This document shows, one piece after another, positions 15,328 to 25,303 of a DNA stretch of 38,027 nt. The position numbers and the translations under genes are program-made. The notes under the pieces are model-generated. The model searched no databases, was not told where the DNA came from, and saw only the letters and a list, made by a program, of their open reading frames with translations. Within the stretch, counting starts at the first letter, position 1. Each line of letters starts with the position of its first letter. This DNA comes from Nitrospirota bacterium (GTDB lineage: Bacteria > Nitrospirota > 9FT-COMBO-42-15 > HDB-SIOI813): NCBI GenBank assembly GCA_020846775.1, contig JADLDG010000016.1:1-38027 (forward strand). Direction: 5' to 3'.

Positions 15328-15356
15328 TTGACACCTTTGTGCATATGGAATATAAC
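15328..15356 (+). promoter_or_regulatory. Sigma70-type promoter for the cutA-secA gene run
   Basis: TTGACA (15328-15333), a 17-base spacer and TATAAC (15351-15356) give a near-consensus promoter about 55 bases before the small four-Cys gene. The following genes through secA are co-oriented and closely spaced, so they may share it. Confidence 0.65.
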
Positions 15357-15411
15357 CTAATCTTGAGAACAATCCCCCATATTTCCCATTCGTAAAGGGA
15401 TAGATTGCTGT

Positions 15412-15600
15412 ATGGATAAGAAAAGGATTGATTGTTTTAAATGTAAGTATTTTTATGTTACCTGGGATCAGAATTTCCCAAGGGGTTGTAAGGCAATGGG
15501 ATTTAAATCTGCGGAAATGCCGTCTGATGTTGTTTATCAGTCATCCGGCATGGAGTGTATGAAGTTTGAAGGTAAGGAGACTCTGGAAGAATCTTCTTAA
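15412..15600 (+). CDS. Small conserved-type protein with four cysteines, unknown function
   Basis: A 62-residue protein with Cys at 8, 11, 26 and 49 (CFKC, RGCKAMGF, GMECMKFEG). The C-x2-C pair with two further Cys could bind zinc or an iron-sulfur cluster. A weak AGGGAT stands upstream of the ATG. I recall similar small proteins in deltaproteobacterial-type genomes but no established function. It is first in the gene run leading to secA, with a good promoter upstream. Confidence 0.7.
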   Translation: MDKKRIDCFKCKYFYVTWDQNFPRGCKAMGFKSAEMPSDVVYQSSGMECMKFEGKETLEESS

Positions 15601-15601
15601 T

Positions 15602-15623
15602 TAAGTATGGTGTCCCCGGAATT
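15602..15623 (+). repeat. 22-bp repeat, copy 2, overlapping the cutA start
   Basis: Identical to 15106-15127. The cutA start codon (15607) and its first codons (MVSPE) lie inside this copy, so the repeat has supplied the translation start. Confidence 0.7.
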
Positions 15624-15930
15624 AATAGTAATCCTGATAACTGCAGGCTCTATGGATGAAGGTGAGAGGATTGCTGATTCTCTTGTAGAAAATCACCTTG
15701 TGGCCTGTGTAAACCTTGTCCCTTCTGTCAAATCTGTGTTCTTCTGGAGGGGAAAGACAGACCAGCAGTCAGAGGTTCTCCTGATTGCCAAGAGCAGGAT
15801 GGCCCTTCTGGAACAGATAATAGATCATGTAAAACAAATCCACAGCTACAGCGTACCGGAGATCATAGCCATCCCCGTCATTGGCGGCTCTGAAGATTAT
15901 CTTAAATGGGTAGAGGAAACCACTTCTTAG
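15607..15930 (+). CDS. cutA: Divalent-cation tolerance protein CutA
   Basis: A 107-residue CutA1-family trimeric protein: LIVILITAGSMDEGERIADSLVENHLVACVNLVPSVKSVFFWRGK, SEVLLIAKS and HSYSVPEIIAIPV match the family along the whole length. Its molecular role (metal tolerance, signalling) is not settled. Translation starts inside the 22-bp repeat; no Shine-Dalgarno sequence is visible, and GTG at 15610 is an alternative. The 3' end overlaps the following glycosylase gene by 25 bases, indicating co-expression. Confidence 0.95.
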   Translation: MVSPELIVILITAGSMDEGERIADSLVENHLVACVNLVPSVKSVFFWRGKTDQQSEVLLIAKSRMALLEQIIDHVKQIHSYSVPEIIAIPVIGGSEDYLKWVEETTS

Positions 15931-16577
15931 ACATATACAACTCTTTATTTAAACACTTTGGCCCACAGCACTGGTGGCCTGGTGAGACCCCTTTTGAGGT
16001 TATAATTGGGGCTATCCTGACCCAGAATACATCATGGGATAATGTGTTAAAGGCTATTGCATCCCTTAAGGCATCCGGAAAGTTTACGCCGGAGGGCTTA
16101 TTTAAACTGCCGAATGAAGAGCTTGCCCTGCTCATCAGGTCCTCAGGTTATTTTAATATCAAGGCAAAACGGCTGAAGAATTTTCTTTCATTCCTCTTTA
16201 ATGATTATGGGGGAGATATAGACCTCATGATAAAAGAGGATGGGCAGATATTGAGGCACAAGCTCCTGAATGTAAATGGAATTGGCCCTGAAACAGCTGA
16301 TTCAATACTCCTCTATGCTGCAGAACAGCCCGTTTTTGTTATTGATGCATATACTAAAAGAATCTTCTCACGTCATAGTTATGTAGACGCCGATGCTACC
16401 TATCATCAAATGCAGGAGCTGTTCATGAAATGCCTTCCGCAAGATAAATGCCTGTACAATGAGTATCATGCCCTTATTGTCAGGGTCGGCAAGGAGCTGT
16501 GCAGGGCGGCCCCGCATTGTGACTCATGTCCTGTTGAGTATGATTTGCATAAGAAGGGCAAAAATGCTATAAGATAA
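15906..16577 (+). CDS. Endonuclease III-like DNA glycosylase, MagIII type
   Basis: A base-excision repair HhH-GPD glycosylase of 223 residues. WWPGETPFEVIIGAILTQNTSWDNV resembles Helicobacter MagIII (3-methyladenine glycosylase). The hairpin reads NGIGPETADSIL; E129 stands where endonuclease III has its lyase Lys, while the catalytic Asp is kept (D147 in VIDAYTKR). That combination predicts a monofunctional glycosylase. Near the C-terminus only three Cys (199, 205, 208) remain of the four-Cys iron-sulfur loop. The start overlaps cutA. Confidence 0.85.
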   Translation: MGRGNHFLDIYNSLFKHFGPQHWWPGETPFEVIIGAILTQNTSWDNVLKAIASLKASGKFTPEGLFKLPNEELALLIRSSGYFNIKAKRLKNFLSFLFNDYGGDIDLMIKEDGQILRHKLLNVNGIGPETADSILLYAAEQPVFVIDAYTKRIFSRHSYVDADATYHQMQELFMKCLPQDKCLYNEYHALIVRVGKELCRAAPHCDSCPVEYDLHKKGKNAIR

Positions 16578-16627
16578 AAGATTCACCAGTAGTAATGATA
16601 GAATTAGAGGGGGTATAATCAATACTT

Positions 16628-19396
16628 ATGATAGGCAATTTCTTTAAAAAGATAATAGGCACGAAGAATGAACGGGAAATAAAGCGACTTGATGAAACAG
16701 TAGACCGTATAAATGCCCTTGAGCCTTCAATCTCTTCTCTGACTAACACGGCATTAAGACAAAAAACCGAAGAGTTTCGCTCCGCCTTGTCTGCAGGTAA
16801 GACCCTTGATGACATCCTGCCTGAGGCCTTTGCCGTAGTCCGCGAGGCATCCAAAAGGACTATAGGCTTGAGGCACTATGATGTCCAGCTTATAGGTGGA
16901 ATGATCCTGCATGAAGGCAAGATTGCTGAGATGAAAACAGGTGAAGGAAAAACACTGGTTGCAACTCTGCCTGTATATCTCAACGCCCTTCCGGGACTGG
17001 GGGTACACGTCGTAACAGTAAACGATTACCTGGCAAGGCGCGACAGCCAGTGGATGGGTCAGATATACAAGTTTCTTGGACTTTCAGTCGGGGTTATTCT
17101 GCATGGCTTAAACGACAGAGAGCGGCAGGTGTCGTATGGAAGTGATGTTGTATATGGGACGAACAATGAGTTTGGTTTTGACTATCTCAGGGATAATATG
17201 AAGTTTGATGCATCCACTTTTGTTCAGAGGGAGCTTAATTATGCCATAGTAGATGAGGTGGACAGCATTTTGATTGATGAGGCACGGACCCCGCTGATTA
17301 TATCCGGCTCTACTGAAGAATCAACAGACAAATATTACAAGATAAACAAGATAATTCCTCACTTGAAAAAGGAAACTGATTATACAGTTGAAGAAAAGAC
17401 CCGTACAGTAGCGTTAACTGAAGATGGTAATGCAAAGGTTGAGCAGCTGCTTGGTCTGAGCAACCTATACGACATATCAAACATGGATATGGTTCATCAT
17501 GTGGTTATGGGCCTTAAGGCTCACATCATATTCAAGCGGGACGTGGATTATGTTGTAAAAGATGGCGAGGTTCTTATTGTTGATGAATTTACTGGTAGAT
17601 TAATGCCGGGGCGCCGCTATAGCGATGGACTGCATCAGGCGTTAGAGGCAAAAGAAAATGTAACCATTGCTCAGGAAAACCAGACCCTTGCCTCTATTAC
17701 TTTCCAGAACTATTTCAGACTGTACAATAAATTAGCCGGCATGACAGGTACGGCAGACACAGAGGCTGCAGAATTTCAAAGCATTTATAATCTTGATGTC
17801 GTGGTAATACCCCCGAACAAACCTATGATCCGTATTGATAATGCAGATCAGGTCTACAAGACTGAACGGGAAAAGTTTAATGCAGTTGCTGATGAAATAA
17901 CTGAAAGAAATAAACGGGGACAACCTGTACTGGTTGGAACGGTTTCAATCGAAAACTCTGAGAAGCTGTCAGACCTCTTAAAGAAAAAGGGGATTAAACA
18001 CACGGTTCTGAATGCTAAATTCCATGAGATGGAGGCAGAGATAGTTGCGCAGGCAGGAAGGAAGGGTGCTGTAACAATAGCTACTAACATGGCTGGCCGT
18101 GGTACTGACATCCTGCTTGGCGGAAATCCTGAGTTCCTTGCAAAAAGAGAGTTTGCCGGAAAACCGGATTTAGCTCCTGAAGAACATGACAGGATTGTTA
18201 ATAGATTTAAGTTAGAGTGCGACAAGGAAAAGGAAGATGTCATTGCAGCTGGCGGACTCCATATAATTGGTTCAGAAAGACATGAGGCAAGGCGTATTGA
18301 CAATCAGCTTCGCGGAAGGTCAGGCCGTCAGGGTGACCCGGGCTCCTCCCGCTTTTATCTTGCCCTCGAAGATGACCTGATGCGGATATTCGGATCTGAC
18401 AAGATTGCAGGACTTATGAACAGGCTTGGAATGGAAGAGGGGACCCCCATAGAACACAGGATGGTTTCAAAGGCGATAGAAAATGCACAGAAAAAGGTTG
18501 AATCCCATAACTTTGACATACGAAAACACCTGATTGAGTATGACGATGTTATGAATCAGCAGAGGACCGTTATTTACAGCCAGCGGAGACAGATCCTTCA
18601 GGGAGAAGGGCTTACTGATATTGTATTTGACATGATAGAAGACCTCGTTGATGAATTCCTGGCAACTTATTGCGGGAAAGACATCTATCCTGAAGAGTGG
18701 GACATAAAAGGTCTCAAAGATGCGCTTACGAGACAATTCGCCCTTGAGATAAATGATAGTGAGATTGATTTTCTCCATACCGGTATTGAAGGACTTAAAG
18801 ACATATTATTGGAAAAGTTACGCAAGGAATATGCTGATAAAGAGTCAGAATTTTCCAATGAGGTAATGAGGCAGGTTGAGAAGGTGGTACTTCTACAGGT
18901 TGTAGATACTCACTGGAAGGATCACCTTCTTTCCATGGACCACCTTAAAGAAGGAATCGGGCTTAGAGGGTATGGACAGAAAGATCCCCTTATAGAATAT
19001 AAACGTGAAGGTTTTGATATGTTTAATGACATGATTAACAGAATAAAGGCCGACGCGGTTGAACGGGTATTCAAAATCCAGATTGTAAGACAACCGGAGC
19101 CGGTTCATCATGATCATAAACATCATCAACCTCATGTACAACAACAATCTCAGCATCACCAGCCAAATGAACAAACTCAAAGTCAACCGCAGCAGATGAA
19201 CCAACCGCCTCAACCGACCCAGGTACGACCTGCAGCAATTAGTCCATCCCTGGTAATGAGGCCTCAAAGGATGCAGCTCAGCCGCGGAATACCCCCACCT
19301 CAGTCTACCACTGTACATAAAGGTGAAAAGGTGGGAAGAAATGACCCCTGTACATGTGGCAGTGGTAAAAAGTTCAAGAAATGTCACGGGGCATAG
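16628..19396 (+). CDS. secA: Preprotein translocase ATPase SecA
   Basis: A 922-residue motor ATPase that drives proteins through SecYEG. Present are [14 protein letters not shown] (Walker A), [20 protein letters not shown] (Walker B), the preprotein cross-linking domain, [23 protein letters not shown], and the helical scaffold ([16 protein letters not shown]). The C-terminus is a zinc-binding SEC-C motif [16 protein letters not shown]. Between them, residues of about 825-890 form a long His/Gln/Pro-rich linker, unusually rich in His. A purine-rich AGAGGGGG lies about 14 bases before the ATG, a wide spacing. Confidence 0.97.
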   Translation: MIGNFFKKIIGTKNEREIKRLDETVDRINALEPSISSLTNTALRQKTEEFRSALSAGKTLDDILPEAFAVVREASKRTIGLRHYDVQLIGGMILHEGKIAEMKTGEGKTLVATLPVYLNALPGLGVHVVTVNDYLARRDSQWMGQIYKFLGLSVGVILHGLNDRERQVSYGSDVVYGTNNEFGFDYLRDNMKFDASTFVQRELNYAIVDEVDSILIDEARTPLIISGSTEESTDKYYKINKIIPHLKKETDYTVEEKTRTVALTEDGNAKVEQLLGLSNLYDISNMDMVHHVVMGLKAHIIFKRDVDYVVKDGEVLIVDEFTGRLMPGRRYSDGLHQALEAKENVTIAQENQTLASITFQNYFRLYNKLAGMTGTADTEAAEFQSIYNLDVVVIPPNKPMIRIDNADQVYKTEREKFNAVADEITERNKRGQPVLVGTVSIENSEKLSDLLKKKGIKHTVLNAKFHEMEAEIVAQAGRKGAVTIATNMAGRGTDILLGGNPEFLAKREFAGKPDLAPEEHDRIVNRFKLECDKEKEDVIAAGGLHIIGSERHEARRIDNQLRGRSGRQGDPGSSRFYLALEDDLMRIFGSDKIAGLMNRLGMEEGTPIEHRMVSKAIENAQKKVESHNFDIRKHLIEYDDVMNQQRTVIYSQRRQILQGEGLTDIVFDMIEDLVDEFLATYCGKDIYPEEWDIKGLKDALTRQFALEINDSEIDFLHTGIEGLKDILLEKLRKEYADKESEFSNEVMRQVEKVVLLQVVDTHWKDHLLSMDHLKEGIGLRGYGQKDPLIEYKREGFDMFNDMINRIKADAVERVFKIQIVRQPEPVHHDHKHHQPHVQQQSQHHQPNEQTQSQPQQMNQPPQPTQVRPAAISPSLVMRPQRMQLSRGIPPPQSTTVHKGEKVGRNDPCTCGSGKKFKKCHGA

Positions 19397-19462
19397 CCTA
19401 ATAGAATTTTATTGTTCTGCCGATATTTATTTGCTCGTATACAACCCGAACCCGGTAGGAAC

Positions 19463-20539
19463 ATGAAAGATTTAAAACGAGAAAATAAGAAATTAAGAGC
19501 TACCCTAAAACAGGTAAAGAAGGAACTTGCCTTCTTTATCAATGTGGGAAAGTTACTTACCTCTACCCTCGAACTCAATAAGGTAACCGATATTATAATG
19601 GGCAATGTGCGCAAAATAGTCTCTGTAGAGGCATGGTCACTTCTGCTGATAGATGACAAAATGGATGAAATCTATTGTTCTATGACAAAAGGGAGTTACC
19701 TCCCTGGAGAGCTTAAAGATGTAAGATTAAAGATTGGAGAAGGGGTAGCTGGTATTGTGGCTGAACGGGGTAAACCTGTAATCATAAAAAATGTGCTGAA
19801 TGACAAAAGGTGCAGTAAATACTTCAGGGATATTAAAGGATTAGCTCCAAAGGACGTTCTTTGTGTACCAATCATAAGCAAGAAAAAAACGATAGGAGTA
19901 CTCGAGCTTGTAAACAAGGTAAATGGGAGGGTATTCACAAAGAATGAACAGGAACTTATGATGAAGTTTGCTGACCAGGCATCTATGGCTATAGAGGGTG
20001 CCAACCTTTATCATAAGATGGCCAATCTTGCTATTACAGACGACCTGACGAAATTATTTAACCTCAGACACTTGTACAGAGTACTTGACACTGAAGTTAA
20101 ACGGTGCAGAAGGTATAACTCAAATTTTTCAATAATTTTTTTGGACATTGACACTTTTAAGCTGGTTAATGACAAACATGGTCATCTTATAGGTAGTAAG
20201 ACCCTTATTGAGGTGGCGCGGATGTTAGTAAGCAGTCTCAGGGATGTAGACATAGTATCGCGTTATGGAGGAGATGAGTTTGTAATTGTTTTACCGCATA
20301 CCCCGGTTGAAATGGCCTACAGGATAGCGACAAGGATTCACAATGACATGAAGAATCATTTGTTTCTCACTGAAGATGGATTGTCCCTAAGGATCACTGC
20401 AAGCTTTGGTGTTGCCGGTTATCCAGATCATGCCGGAAATGAAACTGAGCTGTTGAAAATAGCTGACCAGGCCATGTATGCTGCAAAGGAACTGGGAAGA
20501 AATCGCGTCGTAGTTGCATCAGACCCTGCCTTAAGGTAA
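19463..20539 (+). CDS. GAF-GGDEF diguanylate cyclase
   Basis: A soluble 358-residue signalling protein predicted to make cyclic-di-GMP. An N-terminal coiled coil (about 1-35) is followed by a GAF sensory domain (about 40-180) and a GGDEF domain (about 190-350). The active site GGDEF is intact, as are LDIDTFKLVND and the ITASFGVA strand. The inhibitory I-site RDVD stands five residues before GGDEF, so product feedback is likely. I chose the ATG at 19463 because AGGA precedes it and the upstream extension from the TTG at 19412 adds no domain. It follows secA by 66 bases. Confidence 0.93.
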   Translation: MKDLKRENKKLRATLKQVKKELAFFINVGKLLTSTLELNKVTDIIMGNVRKIVSVEAWSLLLIDDKMDEIYCSMTKGSYLPGELKDVRLKIGEGVAGIVAERGKPVIIKNVLNDKRCSKYFRDIKGLAPKDVLCVPIISKKKTIGVLELVNKVNGRVFTKNEQELMMKFADQASMAIEGANLYHKMANLAITDDLTKLFNLRHLYRVLDTEVKRCRRYNSNFSIIFLDIDTFKLVNDKHGHLIGSKTLIEVARMLVSSLRDVDIVSRYGGDEFVIVLPHTPVEMAYRIATRIHNDMKNHLFLTEDGLSLRITASFGVAGYPDHAGNETELLKIADQAMYAAKELGRNRVVVASDPALR

Positions 20540-20568
20540 GGAAACGTTTGAGATCCCTATAACTGCCG

Positions 20569-21027
20569 TCAGCACTTATCTTTAGACATTCTAATCAGGA
20601 GGCGGTCAAGAGCAGAGGCAAACCTCTGACGGTCCCGTAGACTTAACTGCGCAGGTCCACCTCTGACTATCCCGCCAGCCCGGAGTTCCTGCATCAAGTT
20701 ACGCATAGAGAGACGATCACCAACATTATCCTCTGTATATATATCACCCCGCGGGTCGAGGGCTAACCCTCCATTGGCTACGACTCGTGAAGCCATGGGA
20801 ATATCAGCAGTAATCACGAGGTCCTCTGGCGAGGCATTCTTTATGATATAGTCGTCCGCTGCATCAAATCCGCCGGCAACCATAACACAGGTTACCAGGT
20901 CTGAATTGGATTTTGACAGGTCCTGGTTTGCCACCATGCAGACCGGAATATCAAGACGCACTGACGCACGTAATATAATCTCCTTAATTATCCGTGGGCA
21001 GGCATCTGCATCAATCCATATCTTCAT
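20569..21027 (-). CDS. YaiI/YqxD family protein (UPF0178, DUF188)
   Basis: A 152-residue protein with the family pattern [32 protein letters not shown] and [22 protein letters not shown]. It has a PIN-like nuclease fold by family knowledge; the biological role is unknown. The ATG at 21027 is preferred over 21033 because GGGGAG lies 8 bases before it and the family normally begins MKIW-DADACP. It is convergent with the diguanylate cyclase. Confidence 0.93.
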   Translation of the reverse strand: MKIWIDADACPRIIKEIILRASVRLDIPVCMVANQDLSKSNSDLVTCVMVAGGFDAADDYIIKNASPEDLVITADIPMASRVVANGGLALDPRGDIYTEDNVGDRLSMRNLMQELRAGGIVRGGPAQLSLRDRQRFASALDRLLIRMSKDKC

Positions 21028-21078
21028 GTTCATTTCTCCCCGGGGACCCGGGAAAGATTTATCTCAACTATTAACTGG

Positions 21079-24000
21079 TTAGGCGGACTGTAACAGCATT
21101 TCAGCTGGATCTTCGACTATCTCTTCCCTCTTTGTAAGATTAACGGAGATCAGCTTTGAGACACCAGGTTCCTCCATGGTTACCCCGTAGAGCATGTCAG
21201 AGCCTTCCATGGTACGTTTATTGTGCGTAATGACTACAAACTGTGAGAAACTCATCATTTCGCGCAGTGTACGAATATAACGCTCGGTATTGGTCTCATC
21301 CAGAGGCGCATCAATTTCATCAAGTACACAGAAAGGGGTTGGGCGGGCAAGGAATGTTGCAAAGAGAAGCGACATGGCTGTAAGTGCCTTTTCTCCCCCT
21401 GATAGCAGCGCCAACTGACTTACCCTTTTACCGGGAGGCTGGGCAATAATCTCTATACCTGACTCAAGCACGTTACTTTCATCAGTAAGCACAAGCCTTG
21501 AAGTACCCCCCTGGAAGAACATCTGGAACATTTGCTGGAACTTCTCGTTAATGACATGGAATGTATTAATAAACATTTCTTTGGTAGTCTTGTTGATTTT
21601 CGAGATTGTTTCGTGCAGTGTATTACATGCCTGTGTGAGGTCACTTTCCTGTGTCGTCAGAAACTCATATCTTTGACTCAATTCCTGATATTCTTCAATG
21701 GATGCGAGGTTAACCGGTCCCATCCTGTTTAATTTTTCTTTTTGTGCCGAAACTTCTGCAGACAGTGTCTCCATATTTGCATTTATGAGAATTTCCTTGT
21801 GTGCCGGATTATCAACCTCCCCTTCCAATTCTATCTGGTAGGCTGTGTATAGAGAATCTTTCAGGTACCCCATTTGTAATCTCAACTCTGTTTTCTGCAG
21901 TTCAATCTGATTAAGTGAACCCTTTAATCCCTCGATCTTCCGGCGTCTTTCCTTAATAGCATCTTCCAATAACCTCAGTTTATCCTCATGACTGCTTCTA
22001 TCCTGTTCCTTACCGGTTACCTCTGTAGAAAGCGCCTCTTTATTGAGCCACAACTCCCTAATGGCTGCTTCAACAGCTGTTTTTTGAATTATAAATTCTT
22101 CAATACGCTGTTTTATTTTCAGTATATCGTCTTCCTTTTCTTCTATCAGTCCATCCGCCTCCTGAATGCGCCTCTCAATCTCTATTATGCGCAGCGATAG
22201 AGACTCCTTCTTTTCTTTTTGTGTGGCAAGCTCTAATTTTTTAACCGTAACTGCCCTCTGAGCCTCTTCCCACTTTTCGCGTCCCAGCCTCTGAGTTTCT
22301 ATAAGTTCCTGTATATTTTGTTCTATAGAAAGTTGCTCTGAAATCAGGGAGTGAATATCACCTTCGAACTTTTTTAGCTCTTCTGTTAATGTGACAACCT
22401 CAGTATCTATTTCTCTTTCTTCTGCAGATAATGTTTCAATCTGGAACTCGCGCCTTGTCTCCTCATCCCTGAGCGCCTCAAGGTCTTTCTCTTTATTAAC
22501 AAGCGCAAGCTCTGCCTGACGCACCTGGCTATTGAATTCTTCAATCTGTAGTTTTACTGCGATAGTTTCTTTCTTTACCCTCTCCAGGTCAACATCAATT
22601 GCTGATACCTCCTGAGTCACCTTCACTACCTCAGCCTTCAGGGTTCTAAGTTCTTTTCTCTTTTCTATTAATCCCTGCGATTTACCTGTTGTGATGCCAC
22701 CGGCAATACGTCCCCCTGGTTCAACAATTTCGCCATCAATAGTAGCAAATGTAAACCCATAACTATCCTCATTCCATAAAGATAAGGCTGTGTCCAGACT
22801 TTCTACTATTATGACATCAGAAAGGAGGTATTCAGCGAGCGTCTTGTATTCATCCTTACAAGTTACAAAATTCAGGGCCGGTCCTATCACACCCATTCCC
22901 ATTTTTTCTGTGAATAAATGGGCGCTGTCCCCGTTTATGCCAATATCCCTGTTTACACGAGGAGTTAATGGGATAAATGAAGAACGACCTGCACTCTTTG
23001 TCTTTAGAAATTCAATAGCCTTTTTAGTGTCCCCGTGATCAGTTACAACAACATTCTGAAGACGGTCACCAAGGACTGTCTCAATTACCTTTTCTGCAGA
23101 GAAACCCTCTGTTCCTGTTACTTCAAAAAAGTCGGCAACGATTCCGCGGATGCCTTCAACATTAATCTCATTTTTTGCCCTGGATAGGAAAAGCGACCGT
23201 ACCCCCTCCTGATAACCAACAAGGTTTTTTTCCATTTCCTCAAGGGAGTGATAGCGTGCCTCACTCCTGTGAAGGAGCTCCTTTTTTGAGTGAAGGCTGT
23301 CTGTCAACTCCCGTATTACGTTTTCCAACGAAACAAGCTTTTCGGACAGAGATTTCAGGAGATGCTGTTTTTCATTCAGTTCATTCCTGGTGGTATTTCT
23401 AATCTCATCCGTTGAGCCTATCCTGATCCTGACATCTGATATAGCGCTCAGACTGTTATCCCTCTCTGAAATTATCCGGTCCTTTAATCTTGCCAGCTCA
23501 GAGGCCCTTGATTGTAAGGAGACTTCCTTGTTTCTTGCCCCTGTTATATTAGTTACTATACCAAATAAGGTTTTACGAGCATTTTCAATCGCTTCCTGCA
23601 GGTTATGAAATTCCCTGCTTGCAGCCTCATATCTTAGTTCCTCTTCGACAACAGACACTTCACCGTTGGATAGGAACTCTTCAACTATGTCTCTTTCAAT
23701 ATTGAAAGCCTCGAGGGACAGGGTAAGTGTCGAAATGTCTTCCTTTAGTTTAACTACCTCAGATGATATACGTTCAACTTCACCCTTCTGATGGGTCATC
23801 TGATTTTCATTGAGGATAAGTCTGTTTTCATTTCCACCGATCTCTTTTTCAACATCGTGGAGAGCTTGCCTCATAGAAGCCAGATGCTTGTCCTCTTCAA
23901 TAATGGTAGTCCTCGTCTCCTCTCCATCTGCTTCTATCCTTGTAAACTCGGACAGTGCCTGCAACTCTTCATTATTGAGTGCTTCTTCCCGGCTTTTCAG

Positions 24001-24738
24001 ATCATTCAAATTGTTACCAAGGTCAGTGAACTTTGCAACTGAAAGGGCTACATCACGCTCCTTGATACTCCCTGCAAGTTCCTGATAGTCTTTAGCCTTT
24101 CTAACCTGTCTGTCGAGGGAATTGATCTGCCTCTTAACCTCTGAAATGATGTCCCTCACCCTTAGAAGATTTTGTTGAGTAGACTCTAATTTCCTCAGCG
24201 CCTCAGTCTTTCTGAACTTATATTTCATGATTCCGGCGGTATCTTCAATGATAGCCCTCCGGTCCTCAGGTGTTGAGGTAAGTATCCTCTCGACCCTGCC
24301 CTGTTCTATAACAGTATGGCCCTTGAACCCAATACCTGCATCAATGAGGATATCCCTGATGTCTTTCAGACGGCAGTGTACTTTATTGATAAGATACTCG
24401 CTCTCACCGGAGCGGAATAACCTTCTCGTAATCTCGATCTCAGAATATTCTGAATACTGGGATGGGAGTTCGCCCCGAATATCACCTATTGTAAGGGTGA
24501 CCTCTGCCAGACCGATGGTTTTCCTCGACTCACTTCCGAAAAATATGACATCTTCCATCTTCTCCCCTCTTAGGGTCTTGGTGCTTTGCTCACCCATAAC
24601 CCAGAGGATGGAATCAACGACATTACTCTTGCCGCACCCATTAGGGCCAACGATACACGTTATCCCGGGTTGAAAATGAATGGTAGTCTTTTCAGGGAAG
24701 GTCTTGAAGCCGAAGATTTCTAATTTCTTCAGACGCAT
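21079..24738 (-). CDS. smc: Chromosome segregation protein SMC
   Basis: A 1219-residue condensin ATPase. The N-terminal head has Walker A GPNGCGKSN (31-39); two long coiled-coil arms flank a hinge at about 510-665 (GIRGIVADFFEVTG, VVVTDHGDTKKAIEFLK). The C-terminal head carries the signature LLSGGEKALTAMSLLFA and Walker B FCVLDEIDAPLDE. It compacts and segregates chromosomes with ScpA/ScpB, which are not in the window. No ribosome site precedes the ATG and the promoter -10 box lies only 8 bases upstream, so the mRNA may be leaderless. Confidence 0.97.
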   Translation of the reverse strand: MRLKKLEIFGFKTFPEKTTIHFQPGITCIVGPNGCGKSNVVDSILWVMGEQSTKTLRGEKMEDVIFFGSESRKTIGLAEVTLTIGDIRGELPSQYSEYSEIEITRRLFRSGESEYLINKVHCRLKDIRDILIDAGIGFKGHTVIEQGRVERILTSTPEDRRAIIEDTAGIMKYKFRKTEALRKLESTQQNLLRVRDIISEVKRQINSLDRQVRKAKDYQELAGSIKERDVALSVAKFTDLGNNLNDLKSREEALNNEELQALSEFTRIEADGEETRTTIIEEDKHLASMRQALHDVEKEIGGNENRLILNENQMTHQKGEVERISSEVVKLKEDISTLTLSLEAFNIERDIVEEFLSNGEVSVVEEELRYEAASREFHNLQEAIENARKTLFGIVTNITGARNKEVSLQSRASELARLKDRIISERDNSLSAISDVRIRIGSTDEIRNTTRNELNEKQHLLKSLSEKLVSLENVIRELTDSLHSKKELLHRSEARYHSLEEMEKNLVGYQEGVRSLFLSRAKNEINVEGIRGIVADFFEVTGTEGFSAEKVIETVLGDRLQNVVVTDHGDTKKAIEFLKTKSAGRSSFIPLTPRVNRDIGINGDSAHLFTEKMGMGVIGPALNFVTCKDEYKTLAEYLLSDVIIVESLDTALSLWNEDSYGFTFATIDGEIVEPGGRIAGGITTGKSQGLIEKRKELRTLKAEVVKVTQEVSAIDVDLERVKKETIAVKLQIEEFNSQVRQAELALVNKEKDLEALRDEETRREFQIETLSAEEREIDTEVVTLTEELKKFEGDIHSLISEQLSIEQNIQELIETQRLGREKWEEAQRAVTVKKLELATQKEKKESLSLRIIEIERRIQEADGLIEEKEDDILKIKQRIEEFIIQKTAVEAAIRELWLNKEALSTEVTGKEQDRSSHEDKLRLLEDAIKERRRKIEGLKGSLNQIELQKTELRLQMGYLKDSLYTAYQIELEGEVDNPAHKEILINANMETLSAEVSAQKEKLNRMGPVNLASIEEYQELSQRYEFLTTQESDLTQACNTLHETISKINKTTKEMFINTFHVINEKFQQMFQMFFQGGTSRLVLTDESNVLESGIEIIAQPPGKRVSQLALLSGGEKALTAMSLLFATFLARPTPFCVLDEIDAPLDETNTERYIRTLREMMSFSQFVVITHNKRTMEGSDMLYGVTMEEPGVSKLISVNLTKREEIVEDPAEMLLQSA

Positions 24739-24746
24739 GTGACAAA

Positions 24747-24775
24747 TTTATACCACAAGCTATTTTCAATGTAAA
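24747..24775 (-). promoter_or_regulatory. smc promoter (possible leaderless transcript)
   Basis: Read leftward: TTTACA (24775-24770), a 17-base spacer, TATAAA (24752-24747), then 8 bases to the smc ATG at 24738. A start 6-8 bases after the -10 would fall at or next to the ATG. Confidence 0.55.
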
Positions 24776-24830
24776 GGGAAAAATACAATGTTATGGGTTT
24801 GGGATTCCAGCTAGTACAAGATAGAGTAGA

Positions 24831-25226
24831 TTAAACCATCATAAGCTTACCGCTTGCATTTGCGATAGTGGAGCCGTTGCTGTCAATAACCTCTGCAACA
24901 GCCTCGAAGAACTTCTTTCTTTCTTTTGTTACCTTTGCAGACACAAAGACCTTCTGCCCTATAGCAAGCGGAGCCGTGAATCGAACCTCCATCCATGCTG
25001 TAACAGCATAGGTCCCAAGCTCAAAAAAAAGCCTCCCCATAGCCTCATCCAGGAGTGTGGCAATAATTCCGCCATGCGTTATCCCCTGATACCCCTGGTG
25101 CTCCGGCCCGGGAGTAAACTCACCCTTGATCGCCTTCTTCTCCCTGTCCAATGTAAAAGAGATCTTAAGGCCAAGTGGATTCTCCTTTCCGCAGCCAAAG
25201 CATCTGTTATTGTCACTGAGGTTCAT
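24831..25226 (-). CDS. PaaI-like hotdog-fold thioesterase
   Basis: A 131-residue single hotdog domain: CFGCGKENPLGL, HQGYQGITHGGIIATLLDEAMG (active-site HGG and acidic residue), EVRFTAPLAIGQ. Proteins of this type hydrolyse acyl-CoA or acyl-ACP thioesters; the substrate cannot be read from the sequence. The ATG at 25226 (MNLSDNNRCFGCG) is preferred over an upstream start at 25334 that would overlap fabH and add a poor-quality extension. Its position after fabH in the same direction hints at fatty-acyl metabolism. Confidence 0.85.
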   Translation of the reverse strand: MNLSDNNRCFGCGKENPLGLKISFTLDREKKAIKGEFTPGPEHQGYQGITHGGIIATLLDEAMGRLFFELGTYAVTAWMEVRFTAPLAIGQKVFVSAKVTKERKKFFEAVAEVIDSNGSTIANASGKLMMV

Positions 25227-25303
25227 AATCGTAATTCCTGGCACACCTTTCAAATAAAATTTGACCGAAATATAATTGAATAGCAGCCTGCATGAATAAA
25301 ACT

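Noticed and set aside
21041-21055. CCCCGGGGACCCGGG run upstream of the YaiI gene as a GTCCCC-family repeat
   Set aside because: It is GC-rich and partly palindromic but lacks the AATT arms of the other repeats; part of it is simply the ribosome site.
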